Positions 16,147 through 23,945 of a stretch of 64,000 nt of DNA are shown here, one piece after another (positions within the stretch are counted from its first letter, which is position 1; every line of letters starts with the position of its first letter). The notes under the pieces were generated by a model, which ran no database searches, was not told where the DNA came from, and was given only the letters and a program-made list of their open reading frames with translations. The stretch is from Candidatus Nanohalarchaeota archaeon (GTDB taxonomy: Archaea > Nanohalarchaeota > Nanosalinia > Nanosalinales > Nanosalinaceae): assembly GCA_022729235.1 (NCBI GenBank), contig JALDAJ010000001.1, positions 1 to 64,000 on the forward strand. The letters are read 5' to 3'. A program made the translations under genes and the position numbers.

Positions 16147-16680
16147 CTAAACCACGAACCTCTCTTCCTCTTTCCTGAGTTCACCGTTTTCAAGGCTAAT
16201 AAGTTCCGCGACAAGTTCACCGTTTTCAACTTCTACCGCCATCATTTTTGGTGCTCCTTGAGACGCACTTAAACCTCCTGCTCCTGTACATGTTCCCGGG
16301 TTGAGCAGCACCTTACTGTCTTTTTCCTGCGCTGTCTGGGTGTGGGTGTGACCATGAAACAAAACCTCTGCTTCCAGCTTGTTCGCAGTCTCTGCTAGCG
16401 TCGGAGGGTGACCTCGCGGCTGTATCCCTGTCCCGTGGTAGACTCCAAAATCTACTCCGTCGTACTCGAACGTTTCCGATACCGGTAACTCGAAGAAGTC
16501 ACAGTTGCCCTTGACCGCGATGAAGTCTTCGTAGCGTTCATCGAGTCTCTTGTAGACCTTCTCTTTTTCAAAGTCGCCGCAGTGTACAACGAGCGAGGCT
16601 TCGTCCATTACTCTGTAGAATTCATCCGGTACCTCCTCGGCGCGACCAGGGATGTGAGAATCGGAGATTACAGCTATCAT
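16147..16680 (-). CDS. YfcE/MJ0936-type metallophosphoesterase
   Basis: The 177-aa calcineurin-like phosphodiesterase shows all metal motifs: SDSHIPG at 6-12, GDF at 35-37, GNCD at 58-61, and HGHTH at 109-113. Family members hydrolyse phosphodiesters such as bis-pNPP or cyclic nucleotides; the natural substrate is unknown. A TTTATATA box around 16699-16707 lies about 20-25 bases upstream, so the transcript is nearly leaderless. The divergent gene at 16766 may share this region. Confidence 0.88.
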   Translation of the reverse strand: MIAVISDSHIPGRAEEVPDEFYRVMDEASLVVHCGDFEKEKVYKRLDERYEDFIAVKGNCDFFELPVSETFEYDGVDFGVYHGTGIQPRGHPPTLAETANKLEAEVLFHGHTHTQTAQEKDSKVLLNPGTCTGAGGLSASQGAPKMMAVEVENGELVAELISLENGELRKEEERFVV

Positions 16681-16765
16681 ATCCGTCGTGGTGCTTCAAA
16701 GCTTTATATACAGCGTGCTACAAGCCTTTTTACAGCGGGGGAAGCGGGTTCTATGAGGAGTCGCT

Positions 16766-17056
16766 ATGGAAGCAAAAAGAAGAATCTACCGCCCCGTACT
16801 TTTCCTGATGCTAGCCGTAACTAGAGGTTTTAACAGGTTTGACTGGAACCTGCCGACCAAGTGGTACTCTTTTATCGACTCACTCCGTGTCTCTTCAGGC
16901 GTCCTGCATGAACGTATAGGGATGATAGATGAAGAGGTAGAAGAAGAGTTCAGAGAGGTTGAGAAACGGATTGACCGCCGGCTCGGGAACGAAAAGTTTT
17001 ACAGCGAGGAAGAGATAGAGAAGTTACAGAACAAGATAAGCGAGATGAGGGTCTAG
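16766..17056 (+). CDS. Hypothetical small protein with C-terminal coiled coil
   Basis: The product is 96 aa. The N-terminal half is aromatic and partly hydrophobic (RPVLFLMLAVTRGF, FDWNLPTKWYSFIDSL) and could be membrane-associated. The C-terminal half is an acidic helix that probably coils (VEEEFREVEKRIDRRL, SEEEIEKLQNKISEM). It runs tail-to-tail into SRP54 with a four-base overlap. No family recognised. Confidence 0.5.
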   Translation: MEAKRRIYRPVLFLMLAVTRGFNRFDWNLPTKWYSFIDSLRVSSGVLHERIGMIDEEVEEEFREVEKRIDRRLGNEKFYSEEEIEKLQNKISEMRV

Positions 17057-18348
17057 CCCATACCAAGCTTACCTAGCATGTCCTGCATGTTGCCACGTTT
17101 CATCGATTTCTTGTCGAACTTGTCCATCATGTTCTTGGTCTGGCGGAAGTGCTTGACAAGTTCCCGGACTTCTTCCCGCGAAGTTCCGGAACCCTTGGCG
17201 ATTCTCTCGGTGCGGGACTTGTTGATGACGGAGGGGTCTTCTTTTTCTTCAGCGGTCATAGAGTCCATTATAACCCCGTAGCTACCGATTTTTTCCTCGG
17301 TCATCTGGGATATGTCGTCAGGCAGTTTGTTCTTGGAGAATGGCAGTTGCTGCATTAAATCATCCATCATCCCGCTCCCTGTTACGGACTCTATCTGTTC
17401 GCGGAAGTCTTCCATCGTAAAGTCGCCTTCAAGAAGTTTCTCGGGGTCGGCATCAAGCTCCTCGACTTTCTCCAGTAGTGACTCCAGGTCTGGCTGACCT
17501 ATCATGTCGGAGACGAAGTCCACAGGGTTGTAGATTTCCAGGTCCTGCATCTTCTCTCCTGTACCTATGAACTGTACATCCGCGCCAGAGTGTTCACAGG
17601 CTACGAGTGCGCCCCCTCCCTTCGCGGAGGAGTCCATCTTTGTAACTATGACTCCGGTTATCCCGACTGCGTCATCGAATTTTTCCGCCTGCTTTCTAGC
17701 GGACTGTCCGATGTCCGCGGGGATGACCAGGTATGTCTCTTCAGGTTGAAGAACTGCATGGACATCTGCCAGCTCCTCCCGTAACTGGTCGTTCAGTGAG
17801 TCCCGCCCGGCGGAGTCAACTATCTTCACGTCCGCGTCCATCTCCTCCAGGGCGTTTTCGACCACACGGGAAGGCACTTCTGCATCCTTCTCCCCGTAAA
17901 ACTCTGCGTCCACATCTTCCGATAACTGCTCCAGTTGTTCGTATGCTGCAGGTCTGTCTGTGTCAGCTGCGATAAGTCCGACTTTGAAGCCTCGCTTCCG
18001 GTAAAAGTCAGCGAGTTTTCCTGCAGTCGTGGTTTTACCGGCGCCATAGAGACCGCATAGTAGTATGTCCTGCGGCTTTTCCTCTATATCTGCTTCATCA
18101 CCCAGCAACTCTTCCAGCTTGCTGTAGACTATCTCCAGGACGTGTTCTTTCCTGGAAAGTCCAGAAGGTGCTTCTTCCGATAATGCTTCTTCTCTTATCT
18201 CGTCGCTGAGTTCCGATACCAGTGAGACATCGACATCTGCCTGTATCAGATCGCGCTGGATATCCTTTACCAGTTGCTCGACTGCCTCCTTATCCGCAAC
18301 GCTTTTCGAGGAGAACTTCTCTATCGAGTCCTTTATCCGGTCGAACAT
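17053..18348 (-). CDS. srp54: Signal recognition particle protein SRP54
   Basis: SRP54 is the GTPase that binds signal peptides and the SRP RNA and docks with FtsY. The 431-aa protein has the N domain (1-90), the G domain with GLYGAGKTTT, DTDRPAAYEQL, DSAGR and TKMDSSAKGGGAL, and the M domain with the RNA-binding segment RIAKGSGTSREEV and a short Met-rich end. The motif is DTDRP where most SRP54s have DTFRP; this is worth noting but unlikely to abolish function. FtsY lies 2.5 kb away on the same strand. Confidence 0.95.
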   Translation of the reverse strand: MFDRIKDSIEKFSSKSVADKEAVEQLVKDIQRDLIQADVDVSLVSELSDEIREEALSEEAPSGLSRKEHVLEIVYSKLEELLGDEADIEEKPQDILLCGLYGAGKTTTAGKLADFYRKRGFKVGLIAADTDRPAAYEQLEQLSEDVDAEFYGEKDAEVPSRVVENALEEMDADVKIVDSAGRDSLNDQLREELADVHAVLQPEETYLVIPADIGQSARKQAEKFDDAVGITGVIVTKMDSSAKGGGALVACEHSGADVQFIGTGEKMQDLEIYNPVDFVSDMIGQPDLESLLEKVEELDADPEKLLEGDFTMEDFREQIESVTGSGMMDDLMQQLPFSKNKLPDDISQMTEEKIGSYGVIMDSMTAEEKEDPSVINKSRTERIAKGSGTSREEVRELVKHFRQTKNMMDKFDKKSMKRGNMQDMLGKLGMG

Positions 18349-18391
18349 ATCCGTTTCTTGGGTGGCAAGGTTTAAGTGGATGGTTTCAGGG

Positions 18392-18721
18392 CTACCAGTA
18401 ATTACTGGAAATCATCGCTATCACTGCACCGATGAATGCCAGTCCCAGGGCTACGATGAGTGCGATACCGAAAGGGCTTCCCTGGATAGCGAGGTATGAG
18501 AACCCGGCAAGGAAGAACAGTAGGGCAGAAGTAGCTGGGTTGAGGAGAAATCCGAATGTGTTCCACGCCCGTTCCCCGGAGGAAAACCTGTGGAACAGCC
18601 ATCCTGATGCCAGGGTCACAAGCAGGGCTGATATAACTGATCCGGACTGGAGATATGTGTAGTATCCTGCGAGTCCTGCCACTATTCCTACAAGTACTGC
18701 TATTACTGCTCTATCTCCCAT
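18392..18721 (-). CDS. Small integral membrane protein
   Basis: The 109-aa protein is almost entirely hydrophobic, with about four TM segments (VIAVLVGIVAGLAGYYTYL; SALLVTLASGWLF; SALLFFLAGFSYLAI; IALIVALGLAFIGAVIAMI). The loops are short and there are no conserved charged residues inside the helices. I recognise no family. It is a single gene between srp54 and the divergent hydrolase-like gene. Confidence 0.6.
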   Translation of the reverse strand: MGDRAVIAVLVGIVAGLAGYYTYLQSGSVISALLVTLASGWLFHRFSSGERAWNTFGFLLNPATSALLFFLAGFSYLAIQGSPFGIALIVALGLAFIGAVIAMISSNYW

Positions 18722-18774
18722 AGTCGTAACAGAGCGCTAAAGGGATAAAAGATTTCCCGCGCCAAACCAAGAAT

Positions 18775-19560
18775 ATGGATTTTTCCATTGAGAGATTAGA
18801 AGGAGAAAAAATCAGGTACTTTGAATCAGGTCCCGAATCACCTTTACAGGTAGTCTTCCTTCCAGGTATTTTCAACCCTGAGATTTGGCGGCACCAGCTC
18901 AGGTATTTCCGCGGAAACTTCAGAACCATAAGCTACAGTACCGACGCGAAGGACTATCTCACGCAGAAGAGGATAGCAGAAAAGATACTTGAAAAAAGAG
19001 ATTTAGAGAACGCAGTCATAGTCTCACAGGGTCTTGGAAACAGCATATCACAGGAACTGGAGTACAGGGAGAACGTGATCGCAACAGTGATGACTGGGGC
19101 GATAAGAAACCCAAGGTTGTACCCTCAACGGCTATACAACCCTGCGGTCAAACTGCTAAAGAGCGAACCCAAACTTTTCAAGAAAGCATTCTTCTCCAGC
19201 GTCTCCGACTACCGCGTGGTAAGGCAGTTCCTGAAAGACGTAGAGCTTCCCTCACACCGGATTTATAGTTCATTCGTGAACGAACATGCCCTCCGCAGAC
19301 CAGTCAAGAAGTCAATGATCATCCACCCCATGAGCGACCGTTTCTCATCAGTCGACGAGGCGAGAAGACTCCATCCTGAAGCATGTATAAGCGTCATACA
19401 GGACGCAGGCACATTCAGCTTCTACGAGAAGCCAGAGGAATACAACAAAGCATTGCTGGACTTCCTGAATACGCTTGAAGGTTTCGTGGAGACAAGGGAG
19501 GTATCACAGACCCAGCAGGAAAACCGGTCCTTAAAAGACTTCGTCGAGATTACAGAGTAG
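18775..19560 (+). CDS. Alpha/beta-hydrolase-fold protein with lost catalytic residues
   Basis: The 261-aa protein follows the alpha/beta-hydrolase pattern: strand VVFLPGIF near 26-33 (oxyanion loop region), then VIVSQGLGNS near 81-90 where an active enzyme has GxSxG. Here the pattern reads S-Q-G-L-G, so the nucleophile serine position is Gly86. The acid is kept in HPMSDRF (D188). The usual Gly-His near the end is DAGTFSFYEKPEEYN, with Thr213 in place of His. It is probably a pseudo-enzyme or binding protein, or it may use other residues. The DUF429 gene starts 8 bases after its stop. Confidence 0.72.
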   Translation: MDFSIERLEGEKIRYFESGPESPLQVVFLPGIFNPEIWRHQLRYFRGNFRTISYSTDAKDYLTQKRIAEKILEKRDLENAVIVSQGLGNSISQELEYRENVIATVMTGAIRNPRLYPQRLYNPAVKLLKSEPKLFKKAFFSSVSDYRVVRQFLKDVELPSHRIYSSFVNEHALRRPVKKSMIIHPMSDRFSSVDEARRLHPEACISVIQDAGTFSFYEKPEEYNKALLDFLNTLEGFVETREVSQTQQENRSLKDFVEITE

Positions 19561-19568
19561 GTGTCTAG

Positions 19569-20084
19569 ATGAACGCCGGCATCATTATCAAGAACAAAAC
19601 CTCGGAGGACACACAGATAGTGTTTCTCGGGGACGAAGTGTCCTGTCACGCAGTAAGCACCAATGATGAGATAATCGAACTACTGGAGGAAAAAGAACCA
19701 TTAGTGGTAGCGGCAGACGCCGGCACGGAAATAGCCAGAGAAGAATTCAGTAAGAAAGAAGAGGAACTCAGGGAGGAAGGACACGCCTTCACACCGAACT
19801 CACACGAACCCAAGAAGGCGCGGAGACTGGAAGCGCTGAAGGCAAGGCTGTTTGAAGAGATGGGTGCTGAGAGACCAGAAATAATACGGTTCGAACCACA
19901 CATAACCGCAGACGAACTAGCCATCCATGACGATGACGCTTTAAAGTCGTACGGTGTTGACCCGTCCTCTATCGAGACCGCAGAACAGTTCGACGCGATG
20001 CTCGGATCTATCACCGCAAGGTTCTACGAGCAGAACAAAGTCCGTGATCTCGGAGTTATTATCCCTGAGCCACTGGGAGAATGA
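19569..20084 (+). CDS. DUF429-like predicted nuclease (RNase H fold)
   Basis: The 171-aa protein matches the later part of DUF429. The strand LVVAADAG near 45-52 stands in for the family's hDAP strand. It is followed by EEELREEGHAFTPNSHEPKKARRLEALKARL (residues 63-93), then IIRFEPHITADEL and a helix TAEQFDAMLGSITARFYEQN with the conserved FDA. The N-terminal part is shorter than usual. The family is predicted to have an RNase H-like fold, but no substrate is known. It forms an operon with the degraded hydrolase upstream. Confidence 0.6.
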   Translation: MNAGIIIKNKTSEDTQIVFLGDEVSCHAVSTNDEIIELLEEKEPLVVAADAGTEIAREEFSKKEEELREEGHAFTPNSHEPKKARRLEALKARLFEEMGAERPEIIRFEPHITADELAIHDDDALKSYGVDPSSIETAEQFDAMLGSITARFYEQNKVRDLGVIIPEPLGE

Positions 20085-20135
20085 GAAAAGCTTAAAAGAG
20101 TTTTACGATGAATTGGTGAATACAGGTTTTAGGCT

Positions 20136-20477
20136 ATGGGAATGGAGAAATTCTACCGCACGGTAAGAAAGACCTTCGGCGTCGAGAAAGAACAGCTCAA
20201 ACAGGAAGTAAAAGAGGAAGCAGTTGAAGAGCTGAGAGACGAACTCGCGGAAGAGATATCCTACATCGAGGCGCAGATGAAGGAGTACGAACAGCTCGTT
20301 GCGGAAATCAACCACCTGCTGTCAACTATGAGAAAGGACCGTATCAAGAAACGTTCATCAGGCGGACAGATCCGTATGGACGAATTCCAGGACGACCTCC
20401 AGCCACTCAAGTCCAAGCTCAAAAAGCTGGAGAAATCGATGGAAGACCGGCTTGAACAGCAGAAGGCTCTTGGATGA
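20136..20477 (+). CDS. Hypothetical coiled-coil protein
   Basis: The 113-aa protein is nearly all helix with heptad-like charge patterns (EKEQLKQEVKEEAVEELRDE; EISYIEAQMKEYEQL; LKSKLKKLEKSMEDRLEQQK). A basic central stretch (RKDRIKKRSSGGQIR) could bind nucleic acid or membrane lipid. Its stop overlaps the next start (ATGATG), so the two genes are coupled. No family recognised. Confidence 0.6.
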   Translation: MGMEKFYRTVRKTFGVEKEQLKQEVKEEAVEELRDELAEEISYIEAQMKEYEQLVAEINHLLSTMRKDRIKKRSSGGQIRMDEFQDDLQPLKSKLKKLEKSMEDRLEQQKALG

Positions 20478-20839
20478 TGCAAGAATTAGATACAAGAAAG
20501 GTAGTTGCAGGAACAGTAGGACTATTTCTGTCGTACGCTACATATGAGTGTGCCCGTGAATTCCGGAGAGGTCAGGTAGAGGTTCAAGAGTCAAATCTTG
20601 CTGAAGAAATCTGGGAAATCGAGAATGAAGTTACATGCTATCTTGAAGAAAAAGGATTTAGCACAGGATCTGCTTTGCAATCACTTCCAGAAGTAACTAC
20701 CACCTGTATAAAAGACCGTGGAGAACTATTCTATCAGCTTGGTCGTAATTATGAGTTAGGAAAGAACGCACATATTCCTGGTCAATATATACAAGAACTT
20801 CATAAGCTAGGAGAAAATATAGATGTTGCAACCGACTAG
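20474..20839 (+). CDS. Hypothetical protein with N-terminal hydrophobic segment
   Basis: The 121-aa protein overlaps the 20136 gene by four bases. It has a short hydrophobic helix (VVAGTVGLFLSYATYECA near 10-27) and then a soluble helical domain with two Cys (CYLEEKG, TTTCIKD). The sequence is more AT-rich than its neighbours and less acidic, which suggests later acquisition. It ends tail-to-tail with ftsY (four-base overlap). No family recognised. Confidence 0.5.
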   Translation: MMQELDTRKVVAGTVGLFLSYATYECAREFRRGQVEVQESNLAEEIWEIENEVTCYLEEKGFSTGSALQSLPEVTTTCIKDRGELFYQLGRNYELGKNAHIPGQYIQELHKLGENIDVATD

Positions 20840-21714
20840 ATTATCTTCTCAACAAAACTCTTCTTATCAAACTCTTCTAAATCATCGTATCCCTGACCTG
20901 TGCCGATGAACGCGACCGGTTTTCCGCTTTTCTGCGAGATTGAGATTATCGCGCCACCGTTCTCGTCGACATCCATCTTCGTCACGATTATCGCGTCAAA
21001 CATTCCCTCGTAGGCGTCCGCCTGCTCCAGGACATCGTTTCCGGCGAGCGCGTCGACGACTAGAAACGTGATATCGGGTTCGTTGACCCGCACCATCTTC
21101 TCCAGCTCGTTCATCAGGTTGCGGTCGGCGTGACTTCTACCCGCTGTATCTATCAGCGCGACTTTGTCCTCGTTCTCCGCGTGCTCGACCGCGTCGTAAG
21201 CGACCGCTGCAGGATCTGACTCATATTCATGAGAGATAACCTTGGCGCCGAGGTTGTCACCGTGCTCCTTCAATTGTTCTATAGACGCCGCCCTAAAGGT
21301 GTCGCCAGCTCCCAGGACAACTTCCTGTTCGAGGTAGTCCGCGAGCTTCGCAGCAGTAGTGGTTTTTCCACTTCCGTTGAAGCCGACAAGAAACATCACA
21401 GGAGGTTCTTCTGCATCCTCTAGTTCTTTTTCCAGCGAGAAGCTGTCATCCAGTATATCCATCAAAGTTTTCTTCACTGCCTCGTTTACCCTCTCCCCGG
21501 CACCACCTCTTTTGACCTGTTCACCAAGAAGTTGATCTCTGAGCTCTTCCTCAATCTCCTCCGCAGCTTCAAGAGAGACGTTGTTCTGCAGGAGTTTTAA
21601 CCTGAGATCGCTGAGTAAAGGGTCAATTGTATCCTCATCCAGTTCTTTCTCTGCGACCGCGGATTTAACGTCAGAAGAGAATTCTTTTACCGAATCCTTG
21701 AATTTGTCCAGCAT
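20836..21714 (-). CDS. ftsY: Signal recognition particle receptor FtsY
   Basis: The 292-aa FtsY contains the N domain (1-90) and the G domain with GFNGSGKTTTAAKLA, AGDTFRAASIEQL, DTAGRSHADRNLM and TKMDVDENGGA. It lacks the long acidic A domain of bacterial FtsY, as is common in archaea. It is the SRP receptor GTPase at the membrane and works with SRP54 encoded at 17053. It is the last gene of the L18Ae-prefoldin alpha-ftsY group, an order kept in many archaea. Confidence 0.95.
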   Translation of the reverse strand: MLDKFKDSVKEFSSDVKSAVAEKELDEDTIDPLLSDLRLKLLQNNVSLEAAEEIEEELRDQLLGEQVKRGGAGERVNEAVKKTLMDILDDSFSLEKELEDAEEPPVMFLVGFNGSGKTTTAAKLADYLEQEVVLGAGDTFRAASIEQLKEHGDNLGAKVISHEYESDPAAVAYDAVEHAENEDKVALIDTAGRSHADRNLMNELEKMVRVNEPDITFLVVDALAGNDVLEQADAYEGMFDAIIVTKMDVDENGGAIISISQKSGKPVAFIGTGQGYDDLEEFDKKSFVEKII

Positions 21715-21720
21715 CTTCCC

Positions 21721-22146
21721 TTACTGCTGATGTTGTTCTTCCATCTGCATTTTCTGGAGCTGTTGCTGGAGCCGCTGCATCTGCTGTTGAAGCTGTTGTA
21801 GTGTCGAGCCGAGCTCTTCTCGTGTTTCTTCAAGATCGTTTTTTCTTCCTTCAAGCACTTCTTCCGCGCTTTCCAGGTCTCTCTTTTCGAAGTTGTCGCC
21901 GCCGATGTTGGTTATAACCTGGTCGGTCTCTTTGATTTCAGCGATCGCTAGAACGCCTGATCCTAGTCGGGCGAGTATCGGGCTTCCTTCTTCTACGCCT
22001 TCTAGGCTCTGTACAGCATCGATAGTCTCATCAATCTCCTCCGCGTTCTGTTCGACCTGTTCCAGGAACTCCTGTACCTGTTCCATCTGCTGCTGGATCT
22101 GCTGGTACTCCTGCATCATCTGCTGAGGATCCTGTTGCTCGGACAT
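21721..22146 (-). CDS. pfdA: Prefoldin subunit alpha
   Basis: Prefoldin alpha is part of the hexameric chaperone that passes unfolded proteins to the thermosome. From the ATG at 22146 the protein has about 141 residues: two Gln-rich coiled-coil arms and a central hairpin region (EEGSPILARLGSGVLAIAEI, VITNIGGDNFEKRD). The longer frame starting at 22194 would run into the end of the L18Ae gene and is not used. It lies 5 bases after the L18Ae stop and 7 bases before ftsY, in the classical archaeal order. Confidence 0.92.
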   Translation of the reverse strand: MSEQQDPQQMMQEYQQIQQQMEQVQEFLEQVEQNAEEIDETIDAVQSLEGVEEGSPILARLGSGVLAIAEIKETDQVITNIGGDNFEKRDLESAEEVLEGRKNDLEETREELGSTLQQLQQQMQRLQQQLQKMQMEEQHQQ

Positions 22147-22150
22147 ATAC

Positions 22151-22327
22151 CTAGACTTCCTCCTCGTCTTCGATGGTAATTTTGCTTCTCGCAACAGAGT
22201 GCTCGCTGCCGAGCTCTGACTTGAGAATGTCGCGGGCGTGGTTGAGCGATTCAGCCTCTACTTCTCTCTCGAAAGGATTTTCACTTCGTCCCTGCTCGAT
22301 TTTACCTGAGAAATTGTACGTTGGCAT
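22151..22327 (-). CDS. rpl18a: 50S ribosomal protein L18Ae (LX)
   Basis: A 58-aa ribosomal protein: MPTYNFSGKIEQGRSENPFE..., then EVEAESLNHARDILKSELGS and a short acidic end. The pattern F-x-G and F-E-R-E-V-E-A-E-S...A-R-D matches archaeal LX (L18Ae/L20a), and the position directly before pfdA and ftsY is the standard archaeal context. The gene is easily missed because of its size. Confidence 0.92.
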   Translation of the reverse strand: MPTYNFSGKIEQGRSENPFEREVEAESLNHARDILKSELGSEHSVARSKITIEDEEEV

Positions 22328-22495
22328 AACCTAAGCGAGGAGTACGAACTTTTTAAACCCTGCTGCAAAGTGGCAAATGGTATACAAAAAACCATGACAG
22401 AAGTAGAGGGTTGGAGAAGAGAAAGTGAAAATGAGGAAGAATATTCAAACAAGAGACCCTGAAACTAGAGAAACAGAATAGCTTGGTTTAGAAAA

Positions 22496-22861
22496 TCAGA
22501 GAGGTTCCACGATGATTTCATCAGCTGATAGTTTCGGAATCTTGCTGTTTCCTTCTCCTTTTTCATAGCCTATGACAGAATGTTTCCAGAGAAGGTCTAG
22601 GTCGTTTGACACGTTTTTTATATCACGGTCGAGTTTCCGCGCCAGGTCCCGCTTCGAACTTACTTCTTCCTCCCTCAAGGTCTCTATAATCCTCATTCTC
22701 TCCTCTGTAAGAACTTCTCTCGCTACTTCTTTCGGCAGGATGTATACACTTTCTTCGTCACTCTCTTCGATTACTCGTTTGATCAGTCCCATCCTGTCTT
22801 CATCCAGCAGGTCCTGGAACTCTTCCTCTCGCGATACTTCACGCTCTACGGTGGAGGTCAT
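22496..22861 (-). CDS. Winged-helix DNA-binding protein (HVO_A0114/TumA-like)
   Basis: The product is about 121 aa from the ATG at 22861. The C-terminal half is a winged helix: LTEERMRIIETLREEEVSSKRDLARKL, a recognition helix in RDIKNVSNDLDLLWKHSVIGYE, then a short wing. The N-terminal half is acidic. It resembles COG4190-like regulators found next to TumE-type toxins. It is divergent from the gene at 22956 with about 95 bases between; the intergenic DNA is a likely operator. The role as antitoxin or repressor is inferred. Confidence 0.65.
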   Translation of the reverse strand: MTSTVEREVSREEEFQDLLDEDRMGLIKRVIEESDEESVYILPKEVAREVLTEERMRIIETLREEEVSSKRDLARKLDRDIKNVSNDLDLLWKHSVIGYEKGEGNSKIPKLSADEIIVEPL

Positions 22862-22955
22862 TTTCAATCCCCTGTCAGTTTGTTGTTTGCAAGAACTTAT
22901 AAGCGATGTGGTGGTACACCAACGCTTTTATTCTGGATTGAAAAATCACTGAGTT

Positions 22956-23285
22956 ATGGAAGGTACTGAAATCACGATACCGGTAGGTAAGTGGAGAGGT
23001 AGGACATACAACATGACCGTCCGTCCCGACTACACTAACTTGGAAGATACTGAAAACATAGGAGAGAAGCTCCACGTAAGTATTAACGTCTACTACCGCG
23101 AAAAAGGAGAGAAACACGAGATAGTGCGGATAGATAATAGCCACAGTTACATGCATATTCACCGCCTGTACTCCGCTCAAGAGGAAGACGTAGAAGAAAT
23201 ACAGATGACTTACTGGGAAGCGATGAAGTACATACAGCAGAACTTGGAGAGATTCGCCCGGCTATACGAAGAGAATCATGTATAG
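22956..23285 (+). CDS. Hypothetical protein, DUF6516/TumE- or DUF7718-like
   Basis: The 109-aa protein reads as a beta-rich N-terminus (ITIPVGKWRGRTYNMTVRPDY) followed by a strand and His motif (HEIVRIDNSHSYMHIHRLY) and a C-terminal helix. The R-x-DN-x-H...H-x-H pattern recalls DUF6516 (TumE toxin) and haloarchaeal DUF7718. TumE genes sit beside a winged-helix antitoxin; here the winged-helix gene is the divergent neighbour at 22496. The resemblance is weak and made from memory. Confidence 0.45.
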   Translation: MEGTEITIPVGKWRGRTYNMTVRPDYTNLEDTENIGEKLHVSINVYYREKGEKHEIVRIDNSHSYMHIHRLYSAQEEDVEEIQMTYWEAMKYIQQNLERFARLYEENHV

Positions 23286-23288
23286 TTA

Positions 23289-23936
23289 TCAGTCCTCTCT
23301 ATGCATCGTTCTGTCGATACGCCCTATCTCCGGACCTGTAGTGTCTTCTCCTAAAAGGAGGTTTTCATCGTTTCCGATAAGTCCGGAGCCGATGTATGGA
23401 GAGCCCAGGTTGACTGTTCCGATATCCACATCCTCAACCTTCAGCGCGTCCCGGATTTTCTCTGCCTCTTCCTCGGTCGCCTCACGATGTAGCAGTACAC
23501 CGTGTGCGTTGGCAGCTCCGCATACGCCCGGGTTTGGGAGTCCAGCGACTTTCCCGATTTCTACCGGTACTTCGAGAGCGTCTTCTATCTCTTCCTTATG
23601 CTCCGACAGTTTATCACTGATAACCGCTCCTTTGTCGTTCGCAAGTATCATGTTGCCGAGCGCGTTCTCCCGGGATTCAAGTACGTGAAAGTTGACCTGT
23701 GAGTCCTCCAGTTTGCTTATTTCGCGGTCTGTTACTGTGTCCGGCACGAGGATGCAGTTGGAGTTACCCGCGGTAAAAAGCCCAACAAGCCTTGTACGTG
23801 CGATATGTGTCTCAGCGTAGTCAGCGTCAAAGAAGTCTTTGCGCTTGAAGTCCGGCGGGTAAATCGCCTGTGAAGGTGTTATAGTGGCGTAGAAACCGAT
23901 ATTCGGTTCTCCGCGATAGTTATATCTCTCGATCAT
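23289..23936 (-). CDS. eif6: Translation initiation factor 6 (aIF6)
   Basis: aIF6 binds the 50S subunit and prevents premature 30S joining. The 215-aa protein has the five-fold pentein layout with the family's NPNVGFYATIT-like start (here EPNIGFYATITPSQAI), TRLVGLFTAGNSNCILVPD, and the repeated GN-type turns. Length is normal (about 220). It lies 9 bases after L31e and belongs to the S19e-PDCD5-L39e-L31e-eIF6 cluster. Confidence 0.96.
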   Translation of the reverse strand: MIERYNYRGEPNIGFYATITPSQAIYPPDFKRKDFFDADYAETHIARTRLVGLFTAGNSNCILVPDTVTDREISKLEDSQVNFHVLESRENALGNMILANDKGAVISDKLSEHKEEIEDALEVPVEIGKVAGLPNPGVCGAANAHGVLLHREATEEEAEKIRDALKVEDVDIGTVNLGSPYIGSGLIGNDENLLLGEDTTGPEIGRIDRTMHRED

Positions 23937-23945
23937 CAGAAATCC

